A stretch of 64,000 nucleotides of DNA from Bradyrhizobium jicamae (GCF_018130215.1 NZ_JAFCKQ010000002.1:248001-312000); one strand, 5' to 3'; counted from the stretch's first letter, positions 15,709-24,545 are shown. Program-made: numbers and translations. Notes: generated from the sequence alone by a model not told the origin.

Positions 15709-16803
15709 ATGACATCGTCGAGCTTGCGCGTCAAAGGACTTACCAAGCGCTATGGCGACTTCGTCGCGCTCGCGCCGACCAGTCTCGACGTCGCGAACGG
15801 GGAATTCCTCACGCTGCTCGGCCCTTCGGGGTCGGGCAAGACGACGCTGCTGAGCCTGATCGCGGGGCTCGCCCATCCGGACGAGGGCCACATCCTCGTC
15901 GATGACGCCGACGTGACGCATAGCCCGGCCTATGACCGGGACATCGGCGTCGTGTTCCAGAACTACGCGCTGTTTCCTCACATGACGGTCGAGGACAACA
16001 TCGCGTTTCCGTTGAAGATGCGCAAGGTCGCCGACGCCGATTTGCGCCGGCGCACCGCCGAGGCGCTGGAGACGGTGCGCCTGCCGCATGTCGCAAAGCG
16101 CTATCCTCGCGAGCTTTCGGGCGGCCAGCAACAGCGCATTGCGCTGGCGCGCTGCATCGTCTACCGGCCCGCGATCATCCTGATGGACGAGCCGCTGGGC
16201 GCACTCGACAAGAAGCTGCGCGACCAGATGCAGCTCGAGATCAAGCGCATCCATCGCGAGCTCGGCACCACGATCATCTACGTCACCCACGACCAGGAGG
16301 AGGCGATGACCATGTCCGATCGTATCTGCCTGATGAACGCGGGCGCGATCGAGCAGCTCGGCACGCCGGAGGATCTGTATTTCCGCCCGCAATCGGTCTT
16401 CGTCGCCGACTTCCTCGGCGAATCCAACCTGCTCAGCGCAACGGTCCGGCAGGTCGACGCGCAGGGGCTCGATATCGTGCTCGCCGACCAGGCGGCGCCG
16501 TCGCGCGCCGTCGGCAACGGCGCGAGCTTTGCCGCCGGTGAGCCGATCAAGCTCATGGTGCGCCCGCAGAATCTCCATGTCGAAGACGCGGCGAACGGCA
16601 AGCTCACCGGCCGGCTGGTCGACGTGATGATCAGCGGCAGCATGACGAGGCTCTACATCGCGCCCGAAAGGATCGACATGCCGCAACTCGTCGCGGCCTA
16701 CCCGACGCGCTCGAGCGCGGCGCCTTACGAGATCGGCCAGCTCGTCTCGCTCGACTGGAATTCCGCGGATGCGGTGGCGATCCGCGACGGCAGGGGACAC
16801 TGA
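15709..16803 (+). CDS. ABC transporter ATP-binding protein (PotA type)
   Basis: A 364-residue ATPase. All motifs are intact: Walker A GPSGSGKTT, Q-loop VFQNYALFPHMTV, signature LSGGQQQR, Walker B IILMDEPLGALD and switch His in YVTHDQEEAM. The C-terminal TOBE_2 domain covers about residues 270-364. It energises the importer formed with the binding protein upstream and the fused permease downstream. The ATG at 15709 follows GGAGCAGGGC. The frame extends 96 bases further upstream into the previous gene but that part has no ABC character. Confidence 0.9.
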   Translation: MTSSSLRVKGLTKRYGDFVALAPTSLDVANGEFLTLLGPSGSGKTTLLSLIAGLAHPDEGHILVDDADVTHSPAYDRDIGVVFQNYALFPHMTVEDNIAFPLKMRKVADADLRRRTAEALETVRLPHVAKRYPRELSGGQQQRIALARCIVYRPAIILMDEPLGALDKKLRDQMQLEIKRIHRELGTTIIYVTHDQEEAMTMSDRICLMNAGAIEQLGTPEDLYFRPQSVFVADFLGESNLLSATVRQVDAQGLDIVLADQAAPSRAVGNGASFAAGEPIKLMVRPQNLHVEDAANGKLTGRLVDVMISGSMTRLYIAPERIDMPQLVAAYPTRSSAAPYEIGQLVSLDWNSADAVAIRDGRGH

Positions 16804-16807
16804 CGTC

Positions 16808-18616
16808 ATGGCACTGGCCAAAGCGCCTGCGATCGAGCCGGGACAGCTCCGGACCACGGCGCGCTCACGCGCCCGGTCGCAGGCCTGGACCTGGGCTGCG
16901 ATGGGCGGCCCGCTCGTCCTGCTGCTCGTCTTCTTCCTGGTCTATCCCGTCGGCCAGTTGCTGCTGCTCAGCATCTACAACGACAGCGGCTTCACGCTCG
17001 CGCCGTACCGCCAGCTGTTTGCCTCCGCCGTCTATATCGACGTCCTCCTCATCACACTGAAGATCTCGCTGGCGACGACGCTGGTATGCGTGGTCGTCGG
17101 CTATCCGATCGCCTATCTGATTTCCGTCGTCGGCAAGGACAGGAAGGCGACGCTGCTGTTCTGGGTGCTGCTGTCGTTCTGGACCAGCTTTCTGGTGCGC
17201 GCCTTCGCATGGATCGTGCTGCTCGGGCGCAACGGCGTCATCAACAAGCTGCTTCTGTCACTCGGCATCATCTCGAGCCCGGCAAGCCTGCTGTTCAATT
17301 TCGGCAGCGTCCTCGTCGGCATGGTCAACGCGCTGCTGCCGCTCGCCGTGCTGACCATGCTGTCGGTGATGGAGAACATCGACCGCAACCTGCCGCGCGC
17401 GGCGGCAACGCTCGGCGCGCGGCCGGGCATGGCATTCTGGAAGATCTATTTTCCGCTGTCGCTGCCCGGCGTCGCTGCGGCCGGCATCATGGTGTTCGTC
17501 ACCGCGATCGGCTTCTTCATCGTGCCGGCGCTGCTTGGCGGCCGTCGCGAGACCATGATCACGCAATTGATCATCGACCAGGTCCAGCAGACCCTGAACT
17601 GGGGCTTTGCCGGCGCGATCTCCGTGCTGCTCCTGATCGTCGTGCTGATCGTCTTCGTGGCCTATGACCGGTTGCTCGGCCTGTCGACCATGACGGGCGC
17701 GGCCGCGCCGCGCCGCGCGGCGCCTTCGCGCCTCGCGGGCCCCGTGCAGAAGATCGGCGACGCGGTGCTGACGCTGCTCGGCATGATCTCCGATCGAATT
17801 ATCCTCGCGCTGCCGTCGCGCCGCCGTGATCGCAATCCGGAGCAGGCGGGCCTCGGCCTGCAGGCCTTCGTCTGGACCATGCTCATCATCATCAGTGCAC
17901 CGACGATCTTGATGATCCCGCTGTCATTCGGCACCGGCGGCCTCAACTGGCCGCCGCAAGGATTTACGCTGCACTGGTATGAGACCGTGCTGCATTCGCC
18001 GGTGTGGACCCAGGCGTTCCTGCGTTCGCTGCTGGTCGGTCTGGGGACGGGTGGGCTCGCCATGCTGATCGGAACGCCGGCGGCGTTCCTGCTGGTGAGG
18101 AGCAACGTCCCCGGCAAGGCCGCGTGGCTCGCCTTCATCCTGTCGCCGATCGTCGTGCCGCGCATGATCATCGCGGTCGGCATGTTCTACGTGTTCGCGC
18201 GCATGGGCCTCGTCGGCAGCGCCTTTGGCCTCATTCTCGGACATACCGTCGTCGCGGTGCCCTACGTCGTCATGACCATGATGGCCGTGCTGCGCAACTA
18301 CGACACGCGGCTCGACCATGCCGCCCAAAGCCTTGGCGCGCGACCTTTCGCCACGCTGCGCCATATCACGTTTCCGATCCTCGGCGCAGGCATGTTCTCC
18401 TCGTTCCTGTTCGCCTTTGCGACATCGTTCGATGAATTGACCATCGCGCTGTTCGCCACCGGCGGCCTCAACGCCACGCTGCCGAAGCAGTTCTGGGACG
18501 AGGTGACGCTTCAGGTTTCGCCCGTGATCGCCGCCGTCTCGACTTGCCTGTTCATCTTCATGGGGCTCTTGATCTTCGTTGCCGAACGCCTGCGTCGGCG
18601 CGCGGCCGCAAGGTAG
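16808..18616 (+). CDS. Fused ABC permease (PotB-PotC in one chain)
   Basis: A 602-residue inner-membrane protein containing two complete binding-protein-dependent permease domains joined head to tail. Domain 1 (about residues 30-290) has the EAA loop NLPRAAATLGARPGMAFWKI; domain 2 (about 355-595) has RLDHAAQSLGARPFATLRHI. Between them is a Pro/Arg/Ala-rich linker (about 298-345). In most PotABCD systems these are two separate proteins, so the fusion fixes a 1:1 permease pair. The ATG at 16808 follows the ATPase stop by 4 bases. It belongs to the importer of the hydroxyacid operon. Confidence 0.88.
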   Translation: MALAKAPAIEPGQLRTTARSRARSQAWTWAAMGGPLVLLLVFFLVYPVGQLLLLSIYNDSGFTLAPYRQLFASAVYIDVLLITLKISLATTLVCVVVGYPIAYLISVVGKDRKATLLFWVLLSFWTSFLVRAFAWIVLLGRNGVINKLLLSLGIISSPASLLFNFGSVLVGMVNALLPLAVLTMLSVMENIDRNLPRAAATLGARPGMAFWKIYFPLSLPGVAAAGIMVFVTAIGFFIVPALLGGRRETMITQLIIDQVQQTLNWGFAGAISVLLLIVVLIVFVAYDRLLGLSTMTGAAAPRRAAPSRLAGPVQKIGDAVLTLLGMISDRIILALPSRRRDRNPEQAGLGLQAFVWTMLIIISAPTILMIPLSFGTGGLNWPPQGFTLHWYETVLHSPVWTQAFLRSLLVGLGTGGLAMLIGTPAAFLLVRSNVPGKAAWLAFILSPIVVPRMIIAVGMFYVFARMGLVGSAFGLILGHTVVAVPYVVMTMMAVLRNYDTRLDHAAQSLGARPFATLRHITFPILGAGMFSSFLFAFATSFDELTIALFATGGLNATLPKQFWDEVTLQVSPVIAAVSTCLFIFMGLLIFVAERLRRRAAAR

Positions 18617-18644
18617 CACCAGCTTCCAACCAGGGGTTTTTACG

Positions 18645-19550
18645 ATGCTCACTGCCAATCGCCTACGCGGCCTGTTTCCCGCCATCCCGACCCCGGTGAA
18701 TGCCGACGACACGATCGACGCCGAGGCGGTTTCGGCGTTGTTTGCCTGGCTGCTCAGGCAGGGTATCGACGGCGTGGTGCCGCTCGGCGGCACCGGCGAG
18801 TACGGCGCACTGGCGCGCGCGGAGCGCATCCGCATGGCGGGGATGTCGGTCAAGGCAATGGCCGGCAAGGGCCCGGTGATCGCGGGCGTGCTCGACACCG
18901 GCTTCCACGATGCCCTGCAGGCCGGCCGGGAATTCGCCGCGGAAGGCGTGGACGGACTGCTGGTCCTGACGCCATACTACACCAACCCGACGCAGGCGGG
19001 CATTCGCGACTATTTCCTGCGCTACGCCGATGCCTCGCCCGTACCCATCCTGATCTACGAGATTCCCTACCGCACGAGGATCGCGATCGAGCCCGGGATC
19101 CTGCATGAACTGTCCCGGCATCCCAACATCATCGGGATGAAGGCCTGCAATCTCGATACGTATCATTTCCTGCAGGTCGTGGCCGGTGTCGACGAGAGCT
19201 TTGCGGTCTTGAGCGGCGAGGACAGTCTGTTTCCGCTGCATCTTGCGGCCGGCGCCAAGGGCGGCATCGTGGTGACCGCGTGCCTGTTGCCGCGGGCCTG
19301 GCGGCAGATCTACGAGGCGGGCACCGCCGGCCGCACCGCGGACGCGCTCCAGCTGCACCGCCGGCTGATCCCGCTGATGAACATGGCGTTCGCCGAGACC
19401 AATCCGGGGCCGATGAAGGCCGTGATGGATCTCGTCGGCGTCGACGCGCCGCGCATGCTGGCGCCGCTGGTCCAGCCGGCGCCGGCGCTCGTTGCGGCGC
19501 TGCGGGCCGAACTCAGCCGTCAGCTGGCGATTTCGGAAGGCGTGGGTTGA
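18645..19550 (+). CDS. Dihydrodipicolinate synthase/N-acetylneuraminate lyase family aldolase
   Basis: A 301-residue class I aldolase. VVPLGGTGEYGAL is the carboxylate-binding loop, Y138 in LIYEIPYRT is the catalytic Tyr, and K166 in GMKACN is the Schiff-base Lys; the 28-residue Tyr-Lys spacing equals that of DapA (133/161). Family members make or split 2-oxo acids from pyruvate, or act as decarboxylases/dehydratases on sugar acids. The true DapA sits in lysine operons; this copy lies in a transport-plus-oxidase operon, so a catabolic 2-oxo-acid aldolase or dehydratase is more likely. The ATG at 18645 has AGGGG upstream; it follows the permease by 28 bases. Confidence 0.85.
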   Translation: MLTANRLRGLFPAIPTPVNADDTIDAEAVSALFAWLLRQGIDGVVPLGGTGEYGALARAERIRMAGMSVKAMAGKGPVIAGVLDTGFHDALQAGREFAAEGVDGLLVLTPYYTNPTQAGIRDYFLRYADASPVPILIYEIPYRTRIAIEPGILHELSRHPNIIGMKACNLDTYHFLQVVAGVDESFAVLSGEDSLFPLHLAAGAKGGIVVTACLLPRAWRQIYEAGTAGRTADALQLHRRLIPLMNMAFAETNPGPMKAVMDLVGVDAPRMLAPLVQPAPALVAALRAELSRQLAISEGVG

Positions 19551-19596
19551 CGATGTGCCGGCTGCCGCGCGACATCGGTTGTGAAAGGATAACTGC

Positions 19597-20445
19597 ATGA
19601 GTCGCGGGAGCCGGAGCGGCGCGGGTCGCACCACCAGGACGGCCAAGGGAACGAAGAGCGCCGAGCCGGCGCGCTCGTCACTGTTCGTCGGTTCGACCGA
19701 GAAGGCATTCCAGGTCCTGCATGCGTTCGACGGCCCGCAGCGCTATATGACGCTGGCCGACATCGCGCGGGCTGCCGGTCTTGACCGCAGCGCCACTCAG
19801 CGCCTTGTCTATACGCTCGAGACGCTGGGCTATCTCAAGCGGATCGAAGGCACGCGCAATTACGGCCTGACCTCGAAGGTGCTGCAGTTTTCCCACAGCT
19901 ATCTCAAGGCCAACGATCTGATCGACCGGGCATCGCCCTATCTGCTCGACATCAGCCGCAACCTCGGCGAGACATGCAATCTGCACGAGCTCGACGGCCA
20001 CGAGATCGTGTTCGTGGCGCGCTTTCCCGGGCAGCATCTCATCAATATCGACATCGTGATCGGCAGCCGGCTGCCGACTTTCTTCACGGCGTCCGGAACA
20101 GCGATCCTTTCGGCGTTGCCTGAGGACGAGCGCCTCGATCTCCTGAGACGAACCGCGCTCGAACCCCTGACGCCCTACACGGTGACCGATCCGGACAAGC
20201 TGCTCGAGCGCGTCCGCGTCGCGGCCCAGCGCGGCTATGCCGTCATCATGAACGAGACCGTCATGGGTGACATATCCGTCGCCGCACCCGTGATCGACGA
20301 GCACGGGCGGGCGATCGCCGCGATCAATATCTCGGTGCCGACCACGCGCTGGACCGTCGAGCGCGCCGAGGCCGAGCTGGTGCAGCACGTCCATGTCGCT
20401 GCGACCTCGATCTCGAAGTCGAAATTCAACCGCTACGCCGCCTGA
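19597..20445 (+). CDS. IclR-family transcriptional regulator
   Basis: A 282-residue regulator. After a basic, unstructured start (about residues 1-27), the winged helix is STEKAFQVLHAFDGPQRYMT plus IARAAGLDRSATQRLVYTLE, and the effector domain contains GETCNLHELDGHEIVFVARF, TASGTAILSALPEDE and GDISVAAPVIDEHGRAIAAI, all typical of IclR. Such proteins sense small organic acids and usually control the adjacent catabolic operon; the palindromes at 13039-13077 are candidate sites. Its stop overlaps the start of the FMN oxidase by one base, so the regulator is made with the enzymes. Confidence 0.88.
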   Translation: MSRGSRSGAGRTTRTAKGTKSAEPARSSLFVGSTEKAFQVLHAFDGPQRYMTLADIARAAGLDRSATQRLVYTLETLGYLKRIEGTRNYGLTSKVLQFSHSYLKANDLIDRASPYLLDISRNLGETCNLHELDGHEIVFVARFPGQHLINIDIVIGSRLPTFFTASGTAILSALPEDERLDLLRRTALEPLTPYTVTDPDKLLERVRVAAQRGYAVIMNETVMGDISVAAPVIDEHGRAIAAINISVPTTRWTVERAEAELVQHVHVAATSISKSKFNRYAA

Positions 20446-21614
20446 TGCAGATGCTGCTGAATGCCGACGACTACCGCAGCAGTGCACAAAAATTCCTGCC
20501 GCGCGGCCTGTTCGACTATATCGACCGGGGCACGGAGGATGAGATCGCGCTGAGACGCTTGCGCGCTTCGCTCGACGAGATCACGCTGACGCCGTCCGTG
20601 CTGACCGGGCACGACAGGCGATCGTTCGAGACCACGCTGCTGGGACAGCGCCTTGCGGCACCCATCGTCGTGGCGCCGACGGCGCTCGCCGGTCTCGTCG
20701 CGCATGATGGCGAGACCAAGTTGGCCCGCGCGGCCTCGCGCGTCGGCATTCCCGTCTGCATCTCGACGCAATCGGTGACAACGGTCGAGGCCATCCGGCG
20801 CGGCGCGCCCGATGCGACGCTGTGGTTTCAGCTCTATGTCTGGCGCGATCGGACGCTGACGAAACGGCTTCTGGAGCGCGCCCGAGCCTGCGGCTGCGAG
20901 ACTCTGGTCGTCACGGCCGATACGCCGGTTTCCCCCAACCGCGAGTATAACAAGCGTAACGGCTTCGGCATTCCGTTCGTGCCGAGCCTGCGCAGCACGT
21001 GCGACATCGCGTTGCATCCGCGCTGGTTCGTCAATGTCCTCGCGCGCTATCTTCTGAGCGAAGGCATGCCGACCTACGGACACTACCCGGACGAGTTCCG
21101 CACGGTGATCACGCGGCCGAGCATCGCGGAGGCGGTGCGGCTCGACCATCGCCTCAACTGGGACGACATCGGCTGGTTGCGCGAGATCTGGCCGGGCAAG
21201 CTGATCGTCAAAGGTGTCTTGGCTGCTGGGGATGCGGAGACCGCGACCGAACTCGGTTGTGATGCAATCGTGATTTCCGCGCATGGCGGGCGCAATCTCG
21301 ATTGCCTGCCTGCACCGGCGGAGTGCATCCGGGCGATCGCGGATGCCGTGAAGGGACGGTTGACGGTGCTCGCCGACAGCGGCGTCCGCCGCGGCACGGA
21401 CGTGCTGAAATATCTCGCGCTCGGCGCCGAGGCCGTGCTGCTCGGCCGCCTGCCGCTCTGGGGTCTCGCCGCGGGCGGCGAGACCGGTGCGGAGGCGGTC
21501 TTGCGCATGGTCGTCGGTGAGATGGACGCCGCGATGGCGTTTCTCGGCGCGGAGCGCGTATCGGAGTTGCGCTCTCCGTCATTCCGGGCAACGCGTCGCG
21601 CGGGCCCGGAATGA
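20445..21614 (+). CDS. FMN-dependent alpha-hydroxyacid oxidase/dehydrogenase
   Basis: A 389-residue TIM-barrel flavoenzyme of the L-lactate dehydrogenase/glycolate oxidase family, which oxidises L-2-hydroxy acids to 2-oxo acids. Seen: FDYIDRGTEDE, PIVVAPTALAGLVAHDGE, TADTPVSPNREYNKRNGF, the Lys in LIVKGVL, and the active-site motif SAHGGRNLD with catalytic His280 and Arg283 (usual form SNHGGRQLD). The ATG overlaps the IclR stop. It complements the D-type FAD oxidase at the start of the operon. The last dozen residues are encoded by an intergenic palindromic repeat (21578-21615), so the native C-terminus may have been extended by it. Confidence 0.87.
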   Translation: MQMLLNADDYRSSAQKFLPRGLFDYIDRGTEDEIALRRLRASLDEITLTPSVLTGHDRRSFETTLLGQRLAAPIVVAPTALAGLVAHDGETKLARAASRVGIPVCISTQSVTTVEAIRRGAPDATLWFQLYVWRDRTLTKRLLERARACGCETLVVTADTPVSPNREYNKRNGFGIPFVPSLRSTCDIALHPRWFVNVLARYLLSEGMPTYGHYPDEFRTVITRPSIAEAVRLDHRLNWDDIGWLREIWPGKLIVKGVLAAGDAETATELGCDAIVISAHGGRNLDCLPAPAECIRAIADAVKGRLTVLADSGVRRGTDVLKYLALGAEAVLLGRLPLWGLAAGGETGAEAVLRMVVGEMDAAMAFLGAERVSELRSPSFRATRRAGPE

Positions 21615-21615
21615 C
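21578..21615. repeat. Palindromic repeat overlapping the oxidase stop codon
   Basis: GTCATTCCGGGC (21578-21589) and GCCCGGAATGAC (21604-21615) are exact inverted 12-base arms with a 14-base loop. The TGA of the FMN oxidase lies inside the right arm. It is of the GTCATTCCGG family of repeats I associate with Bradyrhizobium. It can also act as a folded 3' end between the two convergent genes. Confidence 0.8.
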
Positions 21616-21626
21616 AGTGTGAGGTA

Positions 21627-22730
21627 CTACTCCGCCGCCTCGGTCGCCTTGAGCGTCGGATAGTCCGTGTAGCCCTTGGCGCCGCCGCCGTAGAAGGTGG
21701 CCTTGTCCCAGTCGTTGAGCGGCGCGCCCTGCTTCAGGCGCTCGACCAGATCGGGGTTGGAGATGAACGGCTTGCCGAACGCGATCAGGTCGGCTTCGCC
21801 GGCTTCCAGCACCTTGCTCGCCAGCGCGAAATCATAGCCGTTGTTGGCCATGTAGGCCTGCTTGAAGCGCTTGCGCAGCGAAGCGTAGTCGAACGGCGCG
21901 ACGTCGCGCGGGCCGCCGGTCGCGCCCTCGATGACGTGAATGTAGGTCAGCTTGAGCGCATTGAGGTGGTCGACGATGTAGTCGAACAGCGGCTGCGGGT
22001 TGGAATCGGAGACGTCGTTGGCCGGCGTCACCGGCGAGATGCGGATGCCGGTGCGATCGGCGCCGGCCTCGGCGGCCACGGCCTTCGAGACCTCGAGCAT
22101 CAGCCTGGCACGGTTCTCGATCGATCCGCCGTAGGCGTCGGTGCGCTTGTTGGTGCCGTCCTTGGCGAACTGGTCGAGCAGGTAGCCGTTGGCGCCGTGG
22201 ATCTCGACGCCGTCGAAGCCGGCCGCAATCGCGTTCGCCGCGCCGCGCTTGAAGTCGTCGATGATGGCAGGAATTTCGGTCAGTTCCAGCGCGCGAGGCT
22301 CCGAGACGTCGGCGAAGGTGCCGTTGACGAAGGTCTTGGTCTTGGCCTTGAGCGCGCTGGGTGCGACCGGTGCACCGCCGTTCGGCTGCAGCGCGACATG
22401 CGAGATGCGGCCGACATGCCAGATCTGGATGAAGATGCGCCCGCCGCGCTCATGCACGCGATCGGTGACCTTCTTCCAGCCTTCGACCTGCTCCTTCGAA
22501 TAGATGCCGGGCGTGTCCTGATAACCCTGGCCCTGCTGCGAGACCTGGCTCGCCTCGGTGATCAGGAGGCCGGCGGAGGCGCGCTGGGCGTAATAGTCGA
22601 TCGCAAGCGGGCTCGGCACCATCGAGGGCGGCACCGCGCGGTTGCGCGTCAATGGCGCCATCACCAGGCGGTTCGGCAATGTCAGCGGGCCAAGCTTGTA
22701 GGGCTCGAAGAGTTTGGTCGATTGGCTCAT
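21627..22730 (-). CDS. nemA: Old-yellow-enzyme NADH:flavin oxidoreductase (alkene reductase)
   Basis: A 367-residue FMN TIM barrel that reduces activated C=C bonds, nitro compounds and N-ethylmaleimide-like electrophiles with NAD(P)H. The N-terminus KLFEPYKLGPLTLPNRLVMA, then MAPLTRNRA, QIWHVGRIS, the catalytic pair in GVEIHGANGYLLDQF (His and Asn) and NKRTDAYGGSIENRARL are the class signatures. The ATG at 22730 is followed directly by the barrel start. It is a single gene convergent with the hydroxyacid operon. No regulator is adjacent, so the inducer is unknown; the symbol is by family similarity. Confidence 0.88.
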   Translation of the reverse strand: MSQSTKLFEPYKLGPLTLPNRLVMAPLTRNRAVPPSMVPSPLAIDYYAQRASAGLLITEASQVSQQGQGYQDTPGIYSKEQVEGWKKVTDRVHERGGRIFIQIWHVGRISHVALQPNGGAPVAPSALKAKTKTFVNGTFADVSEPRALELTEIPAIIDDFKRGAANAIAAGFDGVEIHGANGYLLDQFAKDGTNKRTDAYGGSIENRARLMLEVSKAVAAEAGADRTGIRISPVTPANDVSDSNPQPLFDYIVDHLNALKLTYIHVIEGATGGPRDVAPFDYASLRKRFKQAYMANNGYDFALASKVLEAGEADLIAFGKPFISNPDLVERLKQGAPLNDWDKATFYGGGAKGYTDYPTLKATEAAE

Positions 22731-22817
22731 GGGGAGGTGTTCCAGGATATGACTGATAGCTGAGAGTTGTGCATTGCCGCGAGAAGCGCAATGGCGGCGG
22801 TATTCGCTGCCTGCAGA

Positions 22818-23678
22818 TTAGCCGCGCACGATCCCGCCCATGTGCCCGGCATCGAGGAACAGCGTGTGCGCGTTCACATAGGAGGATTCGTTCGAAATCA
22901 GGAACAAGGCGGTATAGGCAACCTCCCATCCGGTGCCCTGGCGGCCGAAAGGCACTGTCACCGCCCGGTCCGAGCGCCTGCGGCTGGCGTCGCGGCCCAT
23001 CGGCGTGTCCATGAAGCCGGGCGCGATCACATTGCAGCGAATGCCTTTGTCCTCGCCGGCGCGCGCGATCGCCCGTCCCAGCGCGATCTGCGCGGCCTTG
23101 GAGGATTCATAGGCCGGATTGCGGCCGCCGGCGCGCTGGCTCGCCATCGAGGAGATCAGGATGATCGCGCCGCCCGGTGCCATCACCTGCAGCGCGTTCT
23201 GCGCGAACAGCATGTGGCTGCGCACGTTGACGGCATAGTCCTTGTCCCACGCCTCTGCCGTCATCCGCGGCAGCGACAGACCGCAGGATATCCCGACATT
23301 CAGCGCCAGCCCGTCGAGCCCGCCGAGCTTTTGCGCGCAGCGTTCGACCGCCGGCGCGATCGCCGCGGCGTCGGAGACGTCGACGACATCGGTGAAGGCC
23401 TTGCCGCCTTCTCTCGTGATCTGCGCGACGGTGTCGTCGGCGGCCTCCCTGTTGATGTCGAGGCAGGCGACCGTTGCGCCCTCGCGGGCGAACAGCACGC
23501 TCATCGCGCGGCCGTTGCCAACAGGCGGATCCTCGTCGACGGTGTTGCGCTGGCCGGCGCCGACCACGATGATGCGGCGGCCGGCGAGGCGGCCATGGCT
23601 TTTCGCCAACCCCAGCGATTCCGCATGCAGCGAGGCCGAGGGATCGACGGATCTTGGCGCGTGCGTGGTGGTCGACAT
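22818..23678 (-). CDS. Short-chain dehydrogenase/reductase with extended glycine motif
   Basis: A 286-residue NAD(P)-dependent SDR. The Rossmann motif, normally TGxxxGIG, is stretched: VVGAGQ is followed by NTVDEDPPVGNGRA, so about ten extra residues sit between the first and last Gly; related SDRs with long GAG-x-GNG loops exist. The catalytic Ser lies in ILISSMASQ and the YxxxK pair in AYESSKAA; MDTPMG and AHTLFLDAGHMGG end the fold. The substrate is unknown. The ATG at 23678 begins a 30-residue leader before the fold. It is divergent from nothing obvious and lies 87 bases from nemA in the same direction, so the two could be cotranscribed. Confidence 0.82.
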   Translation of the reverse strand: MSTTTHAPRSVDPSASLHAESLGLAKSHGRLAGRRIIVVGAGQRNTVDEDPPVGNGRAMSVLFAREGATVACLDINREAADDTVAQITREGGKAFTDVVDVSDAAAIAPAVERCAQKLGGLDGLALNVGISCGLSLPRMTAEAWDKDYAVNVRSHMLFAQNALQVMAPGGAIILISSMASQRAGGRNPAYESSKAAQIALGRAIARAGEDKGIRCNVIAPGFMDTPMGRDASRRRSDRAVTVPFGRQGTGWEVAYTALFLISNESSYVNAHTLFLDAGHMGGIVRG

Positions 23679-23777
23679 GGCGTGCTCCCTGACGTCTTGT
23701 TGTTGTCAGGAAGCACTAGCATGGCTCGCCGTGTGAGGCGAAAATCCCGCAGCGGGGAATATCGCGCGCCTGCGTGG

Positions 23778-24281
23778 TCAGCTCACGCCGAGGAAATCCC
23801 GCTTGCCGATCTCGACGCCGTTGTGGCGCAGGATGCCGTGCGCCGTCACGGCATGGAAATAGAAGTTCGGGAACGAGAACGCGTTGAGGAATTGCTGGCC
23901 CTTCAGGGTCATGGTGCGGCCGGGGCCGACCGGGAAGGTGACCTCCTTGACGTCGCCGCCGTCGAATTGCGCGGGCTGGAACGACTTCACATAGTCGATC
24001 GTCTTCGCCAGCCGCTGCTTCAATTCGCCGAACGTCGTCTCTGTGTCCGGTGTCGACGGCACCTCGCTGTGCGTCAGCCGCGCGCAGCCGCGTGCGGCGT
24101 GATCGCAGACCAGTTGCACCTGCTTGGTCAGGGGCAGCATGTCCGGGTAGAGCCGCGATCCCAAAAGCACCGCGGGCTCGATCTTCTTCGCCTCGCAATG
24201 CGCCTCGGCCTTGGTGAGCAGGCCGGTGAGGCTGCCCAGGATCTGCAGGTAGGCGGGGACGACGGCGTCGTGAAAGGACAT
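23778..24281 (-). CDS. DUF1993 family protein
   Basis: A 167-residue helical protein of the DUF1993 family (DinB-like four-helix bundle). SFHDAVVPAYLQILGSLTGLL opens the first helix, RLYPDMLPLTKQVQLVCDHA carries conserved polar residues, and FSFPNFYFHAVTAHGILRHNGV near the end is the family hallmark with His residues that could bind a metal as in DinB proteins. The function is unknown. The start at 24281 (ATG) has GGGAG upstream; the frame extends far upstream through repeat sequence but not as plausible protein. Confidence 0.82.
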   Translation of the reverse strand: MSFHDAVVPAYLQILGSLTGLLTKAEAHCEAKKIEPAVLLGSRLYPDMLPLTKQVQLVCDHAARGCARLTHSEVPSTPDTETTFGELKQRLAKTIDYVKSFQPAQFDGGDVKEVTFPVGPGRTMTLKGQQFLNAFSFPNFYFHAVTAHGILRHNGVEIGKRDFLGVS

Positions 24282-24386
24282 GTGATGCTCCCGGTCTCGA
24301 TTTGAATTGCGCATGCGCCTGATGGCGATGCTGCAAATGGGGCCGGGAGGAGAGGAATACAACTGCGGGGAGACGTAATACCTGGT

Positions 24387-24540
24387 CAAATATTCTTTGA
24401 CTTCACCTCGCCCCGCCTGTGGGGAGTGGTCGGATCGCAAGATGCGATCCGGGTGAGGGGGACAGGTCCTACTACGCGCAACACTCGCGGCGAGAGGAGC
24501 CCTCGCCCCAACGCTCTCCCCGCAAGAGCGAAGGAGCACG
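24387..24540. repeat. Rhizobial intergenic repeat block
   Basis: The gap between the DUF1993 and transglycosylase genes holds text such as CCTCGCCCCGCCTGTGGGGAG and CTCTCCCCGCAAGAGCG. It contains an exact hairpin at 24431-24451 (CGGATCGCA-AGA-TGCGATCCG). I associate this block with repeats scattered between genes in Bradyrhizobium and related genera. No gene is supported. Confidence 0.6.
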
Positions 24541-24545
24541 AACGC

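Noticed and set aside
22767..24305. A 512-codon open frame on the plus strand opposite the SDR and DUF1993 genes
   Set aside because: Antisense of two well-supported genes; no motif and no ribosome site.
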